From: Fibrobacterota bacterium
Lineage (GTDB): Bacteria; Fibrobacterota; Chitinivibrionia; Chitinivibrionales; Chitinispirillaceae
NCBI GenBank assembly: GCA_023459055.1
Contig: JAEWVR010000026.1
Span: 62,001 to 126,000, forward strand
DNA: 64,000 bases
Direction: 5' to 3'
A program made the position numbers and the translations under genes. Positions 7,905-17,843 of this stretch are shown in pieces (the first letter of the stretch is position 1; every line of letters starts with the position of its first letter). Under the pieces are notes generated by a model, which was not told the origin of the DNA, did not search any database, and was given only the letters and a program-made list of their open reading frames with translations.

Positions 7905-9611
7905 ATGGGATTCAGGAGTATTAGAAGTAAACTCGTGTCGTTTGCCGTGATTATACTGTGTGCTTCAATTGTCGGCTTCTGTATTGTGAATGGTGGAATG
8001 ACAATCCTGATCACACATCAGAGGTACGTCGAAATGAAAAACAAGATAGAGACAGCTCTTGTTGACAAAGGTACAACCCTCATTACCAACAATGGCATTG
8101 CCCTGCGTACTCTGGCAGGCGATAACGCATATTCCGCAATTCGTGAAATCGTTGCATCAACAGTCCGACTTGATCCCGATCTTGTTTATGGAATATATAT
8201 GGACAATGAAAGAGTACCATGGATACACGCATTGAAGGATTCCGAAGGAAATTCAGATCAGATAACACCGCTTTCCGATTCGATAAGTATGTGGGCTTAC
8301 AAGCTTCAAAAGCCGGATCATTGTCAGATAACTGCGTCCGGTCATAAATCAGAGATAATTGAATTTGCAGCACCGGTAGTGGATGAATCAGGTATTGTTT
8401 ATGGAACTATACGGTATGGCATTTCTACGGAAAGGATGCATCAGAGCCTGAGCATGCTCAGAAGAGACATCATTACAAAGGCTTTACTTTTTTCAGCAGG
8501 ATTTTTAATAATTGCAGGAGTTGTTTTTTTTGTAGGACTGGTAATTTCCAGGCAGCAGGCTGAAGCAATTACTAAACCAATTATTGACCTTTCACGTTCT
8601 GTGGCTGCCATTACTGAAGGAAATTATTCTCTGGAAGTTACCTCTTTGTCGCAAGATGAAATTGGGATTCTTGCGAATCATTTCGAGAAAATGCGAAAAA
8701 AAGTCAAGGAATATACAGAAAATCTTGAAAAAATGGTAGCAGAACGTACCGATGAACTTAAGGCGACACAAAAAGAGCTTGTAGAAAAAGCACATTTGGC
8801 CGGAATGGCAGATATCGCTTCCGGAACACTGCATAATGTAGGAAATCTGCTTAACAGCGTTAAAGCATCACTGGAGACAATGAATGGAATAATTGCCAGT
8901 TCACCGGATAATGATTTTGAGAATGCGAATACAATTTTACGTAAGGAAATGGAGACGTCTTCTGCACTGATAGATCAGAATGCGCGACTTGGAAAGTTAT
9001 TCCGTTACTATCTTCTTCTCGAAGAATCGTTTCGTGAATCAAGGAATGGTATGGATGAGAATCTAAAAAGATTATCAGAGATGGTTTGCGCTATTGGAGA
9101 TGTTATAGCTGCTCAGCAGAATTATGCAGGAGCAGGAGGATTCTCTGAAAAAGTAACTATGTCTGAAATTGTAGAGGATGCTTTAATCATGCAGTCAAGT
9201 TCAATCAAGCGTCACGGCATTTCAATCGTACGGGATTATCATGATATGCCACAGGTCACGGTTCAGAAAATCAAACTTATGCATGTTTTTATTAATCTTA
9301 TAAAAAATGCAAAAGATGCGATGCTTGACAATCCACCTGACAGGAGAGTATTGACAATTTCAATAACGGAGGATAACAGTGAGATACTGGTAAGTTTTAC
9401 CGACGCTGGATGCGGTATAGAACCGCAAAATCTTACCAAAATATTTTCACCGAATTTCACAACAAAAAAAGGCGGTCATGGATTGGGGCTTCATAGCAGT
9501 GCGAACTTTATGAAAGAGATGAATGGGAAGATCTATGCGCAAAGCAATGGTATCGGTACTGGAGCAAAATTCATATGCAGATTAGTAAAAGATGCTGTGA
9601 CAAATAATTGA
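7905..9611 (+). CDS. Membrane sensor histidine kinase with HAMP domain
   Basis: 568 aa. Two membrane helices (about residues 10-35 and 188-214) bracket a periplasmic sensor of roughly 150 residues. A HAMP domain (ITKPIIDLSRSVAAI) and a coiled coil follow. The phospho-His is residue 310 in the variant H-box GTLHNVGNLLNS, which has neither the HE nor the HD pair of most kinases. The HATPase has N-box NLIKNAKDAM, G1 DAGCGIE and G2 GGHGLGLH. An AAGGA lies upstream of the ATG. Encoded right after the two exported binding proteins, it is the likely receiver of their signal and may phosphorylate the next gene product. Confidence 0.9.
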   Translation: MGFRSIRSKLVSFAVIILCASIVGFCIVNGGMTILITHQRYVEMKNKIETALVDKGTTLITNNGIALRTLAGDNAYSAIREIVASTVRLDPDLVYGIYMDNERVPWIHALKDSEGNSDQITPLSDSISMWAYKLQKPDHCQITASGHKSEIIEFAAPVVDESGIVYGTIRYGISTERMHQSLSMLRRDIITKALLFSAGFLIIAGVVFFVGLVISRQQAEAITKPIIDLSRSVAAITEGNYSLEVTSLSQDEIGILANHFEKMRKKVKEYTENLEKMVAERTDELKATQKELVEKAHLAGMADIASGTLHNVGNLLNSVKASLETMNGIIASSPDNDFENANTILRKEMETSSALIDQNARLGKLFRYYLLLEESFRESRNGMDENLKRLSEMVCAIGDVIAAQQNYAGAGGFSEKVTMSEIVEDALIMQSSSIKRHGISIVRDYHDMPQVTVQKIKLMHVFINLIKNAKDAMLDNPPDRRVLTISITEDNSEILVSFTDAGCGIEPQNLTKIFSPNFTTKKGGHGLGLHSSANFMKEMNGKIYAQSNGIGTGAKFICRLVKDAVTNN

Positions 9612-9638
9612 CAGTTGCTATATTAAGGGGATTCGTCT

Positions 9639-11795
9639 ATGAATGAGGAGAAAAAGCGGATATTGATTGTTGATGATAACGTCGATATTCATGATGATTT
9701 CAAAAAAATTCTGAATCCCATAATGCGGATTAAAAATCCGGAAATGATGGAATTGGAAAATGAGCTATTTGGTAATAATAGAAAATCAGACAATAGTTCA
9801 CCGGTGTATATAATAGATGATGCATATCAGGGGGAAGAGGCACTTGATATGGTGGATCGGGCTCAGGATGATGGTAGTCCCTATTCACTGGCCTTTATGG
9901 ACGTACGGATGCCTCCGGGGATTGATGGAATTGAGACTACGTACCGCTTATGGCAGAAACATCCCTTTCTTGAAATCGTTATCTGCACAGCATACTCCGA
10001 TTACTCTTGGGAGCAGATGCTTGAAAAGCTTGGCCGAAATGACCATATGCTCTTTATCAAGAAACCATTTGATGGCGTTTCGGTCAAACAGATAGCGTTG
10101 GCACTTACGACAAAATGGGAACTCTCACTCAAAGAACGGGAGCATCTGATTCATCTGGAAACAGAGGTCGAACGGCGTACTGATAAAATACGCGCTATGA
10201 TGCAAAATCTGACGGAACTCAAAGATCAGGCTGAAGCTGCAACAAAAGCCAAAAGCGCGTTTTTGTCTAATATGTCACATGAAATACGTACACCAATAAA
10301 TGCAATTGTCGGATTCGGTGAACTTTTAATGGCTACATCACTAACCATCGAACAACGGGATTATGTAGAAACAATCAGCTCCAGCGGTGAACATCTGCTT
10401 GCTCTTATGAACGAAATCCTTGATATCTCCAAAATAGAATCACATAAAATGGTGCTTGAAGAGATAGATTTCAATCTTGAAGGTCTGATCAGTAATGTTT
10501 TAAAAATGCATCAGATGCGGATTTTTGGAAAACCTGTTGATCTGAATCTGCTTTACCCTTCAGATATTCCCCGTTATTTCAAAGGTGATCCGACACGTAT
10601 ACGACAGATTTTCATGAATCTGGTTGGGAATTCGGTAAAATTCACTGACAAAGGGGAAGTAACCATAGTTGTGGGTATTGATTCTGAAGACGCGTGTAAA
10701 AAAAACGAAACTATAACATTAATGTGCTCAGTCAAAGATACAGGTATCGGTATCCCGGTTGATAAGCAAAAAGAAATATTCAAGGTCTTTGTGCAGGTTG
10801 ATTCGTCAATAACCCGTAAATATGGCGGATCAGGACTTGGTCTAAATATCACAGAGTCTCTTGTCAAGATGATGGGTGGTGAAATCCGGGTGGAATCCAC
10901 TCCGGGTAAAGGCTCTGAGTTTATTTTTTCTCTTTGTTTAAAATCCGGACAGCAGGTATCGGATGAAGACATTACTCTTGTGGATATCGAACTACTCAGG
11001 CATAAAAAAGTTATAATTGTTGATGATAATGAGCAGGCACGACAGATACTGGAAAATTATTGTGTTCAGATCGAACTGGATATCGTTTATAGTACTTATA
11101 GTGCCGAAAAAGCACTCGAATGGCTTCTCGAAAGAGGTATACCTGTAGATTTGATTCTGTCGGATATTTTAATGCCTCAGATGGATGGGTGTGAATTTTC
11201 TCATCGGCTCAGGCAGATGGAGTTGACAAAAAATACCAAGCTTGTTGCGCTGACCTCTGATCAGCTTCCGGGTATTGCCGAACGTATCAATGATGCAGGA
11301 TTTGATGCATTTGTTGCCAAACCGGTTTTCCGGAAAGATCTTTACGAAATATTACAGGTGATATTCAGTAGCAGCAGAAAAGAGCACCGGAAAGCAATTA
11401 CGCTGCAAATGGTTCACGAATTAATAAACAAGGAAATTTCTGCACTCCTGGTGGAAGATAATCCTCTCAACCAGAAGCTCATGAGCATAATGTTAAAGCA
11501 GATGGGGTGTACGCATGAGATTGCAAATAATGGTAAGGAAGCAGTTGATATGTTGCGTATAAAGACGTATGATATTATCCTTATGGATGTTCAGATGCCT
11601 GTCATGGATGGATATGAGGCCACGAGAATTATTCGGGAAGAAATGAAAATCACAACACCGGTAATCGCGCTTACGGCTCATGTTTTCAAGGAAGAGATCC
11701 AGAAATGTAAAGATATAGGCATGAATGATTATGTTCCAAAACCATTCGAGGCAAAAAAACTCCGGGAAACAATACAGCGATGGGTTAAACAATAA
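9639..11795 (+). CDS. Hybrid kinase REC-HK-REC-REC
   Basis: 718 aa, soluble. An N-terminal receiver (residues 8-165) carries a long insertion and has Asp88 in AFMDVRMPPG. Coiled linker, then HisKA with His214 in SHEIRTP, and a HATPase with NLVGNSVKFT, DTGIGIP and GGSGLGLN. Two receivers follow: Asp509 in LILSDILMPQ and Asp650 in IILMDVQMPV. The layout supports an internal multistep relay, with the N-terminal receiver taking phosphate from the membrane kinase upstream and the last receiver passing it to the HPt protein encoded next. No output domain is fused, so the final target is elsewhere. Confidence 0.92.
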   Translation: MNEEKKRILIVDDNVDIHDDFKKILNPIMRIKNPEMMELENELFGNNRKSDNSSPVYIIDDAYQGEEALDMVDRAQDDGSPYSLAFMDVRMPPGIDGIETTYRLWQKHPFLEIVICTAYSDYSWEQMLEKLGRNDHMLFIKKPFDGVSVKQIALALTTKWELSLKEREHLIHLETEVERRTDKIRAMMQNLTELKDQAEAATKAKSAFLSNMSHEIRTPINAIVGFGELLMATSLTIEQRDYVETISSSGEHLLALMNEILDISKIESHKMVLEEIDFNLEGLISNVLKMHQMRIFGKPVDLNLLYPSDIPRYFKGDPTRIRQIFMNLVGNSVKFTDKGEVTIVVGIDSEDACKKNETITLMCSVKDTGIGIPVDKQKEIFKVFVQVDSSITRKYGGSGLGLNITESLVKMMGGEIRVESTPGKGSEFIFSLCLKSGQQVSDEDITLVDIELLRHKKVIIVDDNEQARQILENYCVQIELDIVYSTYSAEKALEWLLERGIPVDLILSDILMPQMDGCEFSHRLRQMELTKNTKLVALTSDQLPGIAERINDAGFDAFVAKPVFRKDLYEILQVIFSSSRKEHRKAITLQMVHELINKEISALLVEDNPLNQKLMSIMLKQMGCTHEIANNGKEAVDMLRIKTYDIILMDVQMPVMDGYEATRIIREEMKITTPVIALTAHVFKEEIQKCKDIGMNDYVPKPFEAKKLRETIQRWVKQ

Positions 11796-11819
11796 ATACG
11801 GGGACAAAAAAAGGAGCTC

Positions 11820-12158
11820 ATGATGTCGCTTGACAAATCAAAGGCACTTCGAACGTTCTGTATTCCTGAATCGCAGTATGATGAACTGCTGCTTGAGTTT
11901 GTTGATACATGCGAATTAAAAATGGCGTCACTTGACAGAGCATTAACTAATGCAGAGCTGGACGAAGCCGCTGCTATTATTCACGCAGTCAAGGGTATGT
12001 CCGGTAATATGATGCTGGATGAATGTTTTGCAGTTTCCTGTACTATTGAGAATTCTATTAGAAATAGTGATATAGTAGATGCAGTTGCCGGAATTGATAA
12101 GTTCCGGTTGTCCATTAAGGATATTCGTATGGCGATTGGGAAAATGCCGCACGGTTAA
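11820..12158 (+). CDS. Histidine phosphotransfer (HPt) protein
   Basis: 112 aa, all helical in pattern. The segment AAIIHAVKGMSGNMML has the HPt signature, with the phospho-His at residue 55 and the conserved Lys and Gly following it. HPt proteins shuttle phosphate between receiver domains. This one follows directly after the hybrid kinase, which lacks its own HPt, and completes its relay. An AAGGAG precedes tandem ATG codons; the second ATG, 3 nt later, has the better spacing and may be the true start. The final response regulator is not encoded beside it. Confidence 0.85.
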   Translation: MMSLDKSKALRTFCIPESQYDELLLEFVDTCELKMASLDRALTNAELDEAAAIIHAVKGMSGNMMLDECFAVSCTIENSIRNSDIVDAVAGIDKFRLSIKDIRMAIGKMPHG

Positions 12159-12387
12159 TCCTGTTGGTTTGTATACTCGTGCGTCTATACTTTGTGTTTG
12201 ACTAGTGTACGTTATCGATATGCTGTTGTTTGATATAATTGACGATAGAAGTGTACTGTATACTGCCGGTTTACATAAGCGTTATAATGAACTGATTTGT
12301 GATAATAGCAATACCTGATAGTTGATTTTTAATGTATGGTACAACTTTCTTTTGAGGAATTTATTCCCCGGAAAGGTATACAATCGA

Positions 12388-14541
12388 ATGGATAAAAAGC
12401 ACTTCGAAAAATTAAATACCGGTTATGAAAAATGTCCTATCTGTTTAATTGTAATAACTTTTTTGTGTTTTTTTACTCTGTCAACTTCGGCGCAGTCACT
12501 GAAAACAGCACAAAATGCAGAAGTACCGGGGGATCTTTCACTTGCAGACCTTTTTAATATGAAAATTACCAGTGCGTCTTTACGACCACAGGAATTAAGG
12601 GAGGTACCTGCAACAACCTACATCGTTACTGAACAGGATTTTAAAAGATATGGTTACCGTGATATAAAGGACATTCTTCGCAATGCACCGGGAATCGAGT
12701 ATTCGTACCCCAACTCACATCTTTTTGGTGGTCAACGCGGATTCTCCTCGTTCTGGGAACTGACAAAACTGATGATCAATGGACGGGAAGTAAATTCGTT
12801 GGCGAGCAGCGCCCTCTTTGTTATCAATCAGTTTCCGTTAACTGGTGTCAAACGCGTGGAAATTATTCAGGGACCGGCATCGGTTCTTTATGGTCCGGAA
12901 GCATTTTCCGGTGTTATTAATATCGTAACCAAAGATGTTGATACTGATACCAGTAAAAGTGAGCTAACTGCAATTGGCGGTGGAGGAGACAAGTCAAGCT
13001 GGAATATAAGTGGAGCGTTTCACAATGCTACGAAAAAGGGAGATTTGAGTATTGCTGTCAATGGTTATGCTGATTGCAGCAAAGAACCTGATTACACTGA
13101 CTTTCTTAAAACTTCTGAATATAGTAAAATTAATCAGCAAACCAGAACCTATCTGCTGGAACACGGAGATCACTATCGTGACAACGATAGGAACTTTAAT
13201 CTCAATTCAAATCTTGTATATTCACCCGGTCCGAATTTTGAAATTACCGGGGGGGCACTTTATTTACGCGGTGAAACCGGGGGAGGGATTGAAGCTGCAC
13301 AGTTAAGCTACAGAAACGGTAATATCATTACCGAGCAGATGCATGTGTATGCCGGAAGTGATTACAGGTTTACTTCCGTACCTGTTAAAAGTTCACTGTC
13401 ATACCATTTTGTTTTGGATAATTTCTACGCCCGATTTCAGAATTCACTGGATATCGGTGATAATCCTCCACCAATTGCTGCATCCAACTTCGAAAAAAAT
13501 ATACTCAATGTGCTGAACTTTCAGACTGATTATACACCTTCATTTACAGATAATTATTTTATTATTGGTGCCGGAATGCGAAATACAAAGCTCGGCGAAC
13601 CGGCATTTACAGGAATCAGCACTGCTGATACCTCTCCATTTCAACCGGTATCTCTTGTTGGACGCTACCTTTATCCTCCTGCTGGATACTTTACTTTCCT
13701 TCGTCCATATCTTGACCAGAAACGTCGTTACATCTATGCTCAGGATCAGCAAAACATCTGGGACAAAAAGATTCAGATTACTGCGGGAATCCGCTACGAT
13801 TACAACAGTATCTATGGGGATGTTTTAGATATTCGAAGTGGTCTCCTGCTACGACCTATTACAAATTACACAATCAAAGTACTGTTCGGACAGGGCTTTC
13901 GGGAACCGACAATATTTGAACTCTCAAACAATCCCGATCTGAGCCCTGCACGAATTAATAGCCACGAAGTTTCTCTTCTATTCACCCCAATTAAGCAGAT
14001 ATCCGGACAGATTGCATATTTCCAGAACCGGGCACATAAACTCATTGAAACACGACGTTCAGCTGATGGCGCATATTTTCAACTCAGCAATGTCGGTGAA
14101 AAACGTGTCGCGGGTGTAGAAACAAATATCCGATACCATCTCGGATCCGTAGGGGGTGATATCTGGCATTGTTACGAGTATTCACTTGATAGCAAGCCAA
14201 TTTTAAGTGTACCTGATAATAAACTGGGATTCGGAGGATACTATACCTATCACGACCACCTGTCACTCACTCTTCGCGCAAAATACACAACTAAAGCTGA
14301 AGGGCTTGCTCTTGAGACAGATGGAACGCAGCGTACAATGTTTTTACCATACTATTTCAATCTTGATTTGAATCTGCTTGCACATGACTTATTATTTGCC
14401 GGAGTAAATTGGGATGTTTCTTTTTCGATTTACAATATTACAGGAAGAAAAAATTACTACTCAAATACAATTGGATCAAATCCCCATCGCTATCTGGCTG
14501 AAGGGCGGGAGTTTTTTGGAAAACTGACGATTTATTATTGA
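12388..14541 (+). CDS. TonB-dependent outer-membrane receptor
   Basis: About 717 aa. I chose the ATG at MDKKHF, which gives a plausible signal peptide ending in STSAQS and has GGAAAGG upstream; the frame stays open for 22 codons before it. The plug domain (about 60-190) has the usual TYIVTEQDFKRYGYRDI, LRNAPGIEY, MINGREV and VEIIQGPASVLYGPEAFSGVINI segments. The rest is a beta-barrel pattern, with RYDYNS and GFREPTIFELSNNPDL near the conserved receptor motifs and an aromatic C-terminal residue. Such receptors import siderophores, cobalamin or sugars using TonB energy. No ligand is indicated, and no TonB or permease genes are close by. Confidence 0.93.
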   Translation: MDKKHFEKLNTGYEKCPICLIVITFLCFFTLSTSAQSLKTAQNAEVPGDLSLADLFNMKITSASLRPQELREVPATTYIVTEQDFKRYGYRDIKDILRNAPGIEYSYPNSHLFGGQRGFSSFWELTKLMINGREVNSLASSALFVINQFPLTGVKRVEIIQGPASVLYGPEAFSGVINIVTKDVDTDTSKSELTAIGGGGDKSSWNISGAFHNATKKGDLSIAVNGYADCSKEPDYTDFLKTSEYSKINQQTRTYLLEHGDHYRDNDRNFNLNSNLVYSPGPNFEITGGALYLRGETGGGIEAAQLSYRNGNIITEQMHVYAGSDYRFTSVPVKSSLSYHFVLDNFYARFQNSLDIGDNPPPIAASNFEKNILNVLNFQTDYTPSFTDNYFIIGAGMRNTKLGEPAFTGISTADTSPFQPVSLVGRYLYPPAGYFTFLRPYLDQKRRYIYAQDQQNIWDKKIQITAGIRYDYNSIYGDVLDIRSGLLLRPITNYTIKVLFGQGFREPTIFELSNNPDLSPARINSHEVSLLFTPIKQISGQIAYFQNRAHKLIETRRSADGAYFQLSNVGEKRVAGVETNIRYHLGSVGGDIWHCYEYSLDSKPILSVPDNKLGFGGYYTYHDHLSLTLRAKYTTKAEGLALETDGTQRTMFLPYYFNLDLNLLAHDLLFAGVNWDVSFSIYNITGRKNYYSNTIGSNPHRYLAEGREFFGKLTIYY

Positions 14542-14577
14542 TACAGGGTATGTATTGTCATGCCTGCTGGTATTATG

Positions 14578-15402
14578 TCAATTAAAATATTCGCTTTTTA
14601 TCAATTCCCACTCCCGGGCGATACCGTCTTCGTCGTTAGTGCAGCATGATACTCTTCTGGCACTGCGTTTAACATCCGGCCCTGCATTTTTCATGGCAAT
14701 GCCCAGACCTACTTTCTCAAGCATCGGGATATCGTTTGGTGCATCACCGAATGCAACGACATTATCCATACTGATATCGTATGAGTTGGCAAGTGCCTCA
14801 ATACCATTACCTTTATTGGCGTTGATATTGAGGAACTCAAGATAGTAATCCCATGTTCTGCAAATGTAAATATGCCCGCTCCAGATGGAACGGAAATGTT
14901 TTTCGATGATATCAAGTTCTTCGGGGTCTCCAATATAAATGATCTTCGATGGTGTTTTGCCACTGAAATGTGAAAAACTGGTAATATATTCATATTCACT
15001 TCTTGTCTGGTCGAAGTACAGATCATACCATTCAAGGCTGCCATCATGCTTTAAACCATACAGTTTATCATTGATATAGTAATTTATTGCAAATGTTTTA
15101 TCATGTGCATAGTCAATAAGGAAATCAGCATAGTCGGCGGGTAGTGGAGAATTATAGACCGGGGATGAAACATCTGATGCACATTTGTAAACAACTGCAC
15201 CGTTTAAGGTTAACAAAGCAACACGACTCTCCAGCATTTCGACATATTGCTGCATACTGCTTCCAATGCGACCTGATGCAAGTGCCACAACGCATCCAAG
15301 ATCATACATCTCTTTCAATGCCTTTATATTATTGATTGAAAGCTCTTTGCGGCTGTTTAAAAGGGTACCATCAAGGTCGAATGCGAAAAGTTTCGGTTTC
15401 AT
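14578..15402 (-). CDS. Cof-type HAD-superfamily phosphatase
   Basis: About 274 aa, the normal length for the Cof/YbiV group (HAD class IIB). The nucleophile motif FDLDGTLL is near the N-terminus, the second motif is ALASGR, and the final metal-binding motif is FGDAPNDIPML. A cap domain of about 100 residues lies between. These enzymes dephosphorylate sugar phosphates or flavin/PLP-type compounds; the substrate cannot be told from sequence. I chose the ATG with AAGGA 9 nt upstream over an in-frame GTG 6 nt earlier. It is convergent with the TonB receptor gene and seems to be monocistronic. Confidence 0.88.
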   Translation of the reverse strand: MKPKLFAFDLDGTLLNSRKELSINNIKALKEMYDLGCVVALASGRIGSSMQQYVEMLESRVALLTLNGAVVYKCASDVSSPVYNSPLPADYADFLIDYAHDKTFAINYYINDKLYGLKHDGSLEWYDLYFDQTRSEYEYITSFSHFSGKTPSKIIYIGDPEELDIIEKHFRSIWSGHIYICRTWDYYLEFLNINANKGNGIEALANSYDISMDNVVAFGDAPNDIPMLEKVGLGIAMKNAGPDVKRSARRVSCCTNDEDGIAREWELIKSEYFN

Positions 15403-15854
15403 AAGCACAAATCCTTATACACGTAAGCTAAATCACAAGTTGGCAGGGGTCGCGCCATATGAGTTTATTACATTACTATTATCGGCATATACCATACAGG
15501 ACATCAGTTTTTTTTCAGTAAATCCTCATTTCTTCATTTAACCACAAAATAATAACTTTGAATGTGATTTGCCATATGGTACTGTACTCTTTTTCAAATA
15601 AAAGAATAGTTATACCAATAATTGTCTCAAAAATATAAAATTTATAGATGAAACTGTTAATTTGTACACATAGTGTATGTTTATAGTGTTAGTAAACATC
15701 TGTTTTGTGTGTTTACATGAAAATGATATGACTAAGCAATTGAAATAGTGTAAGTTAAAAGGCAGATTATATATTCAGGTCAGTAACACATCATCACAAA
15801 ACACGAAAGTCATTGATTACAGTTCCAATTACTGTAAAGGAAAGGATACGTACC
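15403..15854. other. Divergent intergenic region
   Basis: AT-rich spacer between two divergently transcribed genes, so it should hold both promoters. Frames here are short and have no ribosome-binding site. I see no repeat, tRNA or clear operator. Confidence 0.5.
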
Positions 15855-16664
15855 ATGGAAGATCTGAAGACGTCACTAAAAACTTTCAGTAATGATTACC
15901 TTCTTGAACAGTTTATTGATTGTCAGGAAGAATACACCCCTGATGCTTTGAGGCTCTTAAAATGCGAAATAGATAACAGAAAAATATCGCAGGATGAGAT
16001 CGATGCTTTCCTGAAGCGTAAGGATGTTGGTGTTGATGAATCAAAACCTCTCGACACAGGGGATTTTGTCCTGTTTGATCACTCATTTTCACACACTGAT
16101 ATACTGCTTGCAATTACAGTACTTCGCGATAGCAAAGTAGTTTTTTATGTCGATAACCCTACGTCAAGTGAAACCATCCCTCTCGAAAGTGAAGCGACAA
16201 AACGGTATACAATCCATGTCCAAAAAGATTATGTTGGAAAAGCACATGAATTGCTTGATGAACACTTTGTTAAGCAGGACGGCGTCTATTCGTTTCGGTA
16301 TGCCGGTGCGTTTGATCGACTCAAGTCGTTCAGTTTTTATGATTTACATCTGACAGAACTTGAAGCAGCGGAGAGCATTGAGTGTGATTTTACGCCTGAT
16401 GAACGTAAAATCATTATAGCCTATGGAAAACGTCTTCTTGATGAAGTTGATACGATCGAGGAAAAGCAGGATCGTGTCGTGTTCTACTATGATTCTATTG
16501 AACCGTTGCTTGAATATATCAGTGACGAATCGAATACTGCATTCTGCCGTTCGGATTTACTGACAATTATGGAGATTCTGCAAATCTATTGCACAGAGAA
16601 CGATTTTCCTCAGTCAATGAATGATGCAACTGCTACGCTTTTAAGTTTTTTTCTTGATTCCTGA
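15855..16664 (+). CDS. Unrecognised cytosolic protein with a possible DUF2007-like domain
   Basis: 269 aa from the ATG of MEDLKTS, which has AAAGGAAAGGAT at good spacing; the frame continues 14 codons further upstream. The N-terminal 50 residues are helical (NDYLLEQFIDCQEEYTPDAL). Residues about 65-135 (FVLFDHSFSHTDILLAITVLRDS then HVQKDYVGKAHELLDEHF) resemble the DUF2007 putative signal-transducing fold also present in the 83-aa gene at 33.6 kb. The C-terminal half is acidic and helical. No catalytic motif is visible. It has its own promoter region and ends before a strong hairpin. Confidence 0.7.
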   Translation: MEDLKTSLKTFSNDYLLEQFIDCQEEYTPDALRLLKCEIDNRKISQDEIDAFLKRKDVGVDESKPLDTGDFVLFDHSFSHTDILLAITVLRDSKVVFYVDNPTSSETIPLESEATKRYTIHVQKDYVGKAHELLDEHFVKQDGVYSFRYAGAFDRLKSFSFYDLHLTELEAAESIECDFTPDERKIIIAYGKRLLDEVDTIEEKQDRVVFYYDSIEPLLEYISDESNTAFCRSDLLTIMEILQIYCTENDFPQSMNDATATLLSFFLDS

Positions 16665-16694
16665 AGTATTCTCTGTAAAGTAATATTAGATATT

Positions 16695-16724
16695 TTTACC
16701 ATCCTGCAATTACAGGGTGGTAAA
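16695..16724. terminator. Hairpin between convergent genes
   Basis: A 12-bp stem (TTTACCATCCTG pairing with CAGGGTGGTAAA, one G-U pair) closes a 6-nt loop. It lies midway between two convergent genes, as expected for a bidirectional terminator, but no long T-tract follows on either strand, so intrinsic termination is only likely. Confidence 0.5.
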
Positions 16725-16739
16725 GTAGTTGCTGCAAAA

Positions 16740-17828
16740 TTATTCCAGATATGTAAATGATGCTGCTGATTTGTAATCGGTAAGGCTGAAAAAAGGGATG
16801 TCACTCTTTATGTGGACGATAAGACCCTTACCTGGAGATTTTCGGGCAAAAAGGGCAATTGATAAGCAATTACATGTCGGTTTTAACGCGCGGATTATTT
16901 GAAACGTTTCGTTGACAATTACCTGCTCGCTTGATGAGCTGGTAATGTACTCAAGATAGTAGCTGCTGTCACTTCGCAGTTCAGCTATCTCAAGTTCTCC
17001 AAATGGTTTAACTATTTCTCCAATATCAAGAACATTTTCTCCAAAGAGCTTCTTCATCTCATTCTGTGCTTTTTTTGCTTTGTCAGTTTCGTTTACGCTA
17101 TAGTACGTGTTGACAAGACCGTACCATGCACGGTAATTATATTTATTAAATGAAATTGCCAGTTTAAAAAATGAGATGGCCATCTCATAATCTTCATTAT
17201 ATGCGCTGGCTGAATCGACAAAGTCCGCTGATTTTTCCCTGTTTTCAGGGGATATAGTATTTGAGGATTTCGACTGTCTGGTGCTGACTGCTTTCTTTAC
17301 CTTCGACGTATTTGTGTTTGTTACATTACCATTGTAGTCTTCAAGAAATGCATCCTTTTTTTCTCTGTAAGTGAAAATAATAAGAACTACCGGAAGAAGA
17401 ATGATCAGCAGCAGCGGTATTAATGATGAAACCGGGATTTTTTTTCTCTTTTTATCAAAAACGACGGGGATATCATCTTGCGGTAAATGATGAACCGGGT
17501 GAGTTTTTTTTGAGAGTTCTGTTTTTTGTGATGATTCGGTGCTATTTACGAGCTGTATTTTATTGGGCATGACAATATCGTGTGATGGAGCAGATGGCTT
17601 TTGTTGTGATGAATCAACCACTTTAAATACAATACCTAATTGTGAATACTGGCCAACAACTTTCTTTATTAAATCATCAGATTCGTTGATGATAAAAACA
17701 AACGGTGGTTTTGCCGTAATTGCAAGTGCTTTTTGAAGTGGCAAGGATTGTTTTTGACATAAAAGACGGGCGATCACTTTGCGTGCATGATCATTATCAA
17801 TTGATATAATAACGAGATCTTTTCCCAT
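16740..17828 (-). CDS. ClpS/L12-like, single-TM, TPR-like protein downstream of the hydrogenase-phosphatase pair
   Basis: 362 aa. Residues 1-72 (HARKVIARLLCQKQSLPL..KPPFVFII..YSQLGIVFKVVD) resemble the ClpS/L7-L12 C-terminal fold, which binds partner proteins. A polar linker follows, then one membrane helix near 135-153 (SSLIPLLLIILLPVVLIIF). Residues about 200-260 (YEMAISFFKLAISFNKYNYRAWYGLVNTYY) look like a pair of TPR helices. The C-terminal 90 residues are not recognised. It starts 15 nt after the phosphatase gene, so it is the third gene of the putative H2-sensing operon. Function unknown; an adaptor or membrane scaffold is my guess. Confidence 0.7.
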   Translation of the reverse strand: MGKDLVIISIDNDHARKVIARLLCQKQSLPLQKALAITAKPPFVFIINESDDLIKKVVGQYSQLGIVFKVVDSSQQKPSAPSHDIVMPNKIQLVNSTESSQKTELSKKTHPVHHLPQDDIPVVFDKKRKKIPVSSLIPLLLIILLPVVLIIFTYREKKDAFLEDYNGNVTNTNTSKVKKAVSTRQSKSSNTISPENREKSADFVDSASAYNEDYEMAISFFKLAISFNKYNYRAWYGLVNTYYSVNETDKAKKAQNEMKKLFGENVLDIGEIVKPFGELEIAELRSDSSYYLEYITSSSSEQVIVNETFQIIRALKPTCNCLSIALFARKSPGKGLIVHIKSDIPFFSLTDYKSAASFTYLE

Positions 17829-17843
17829 GAATTAAGTATATCA

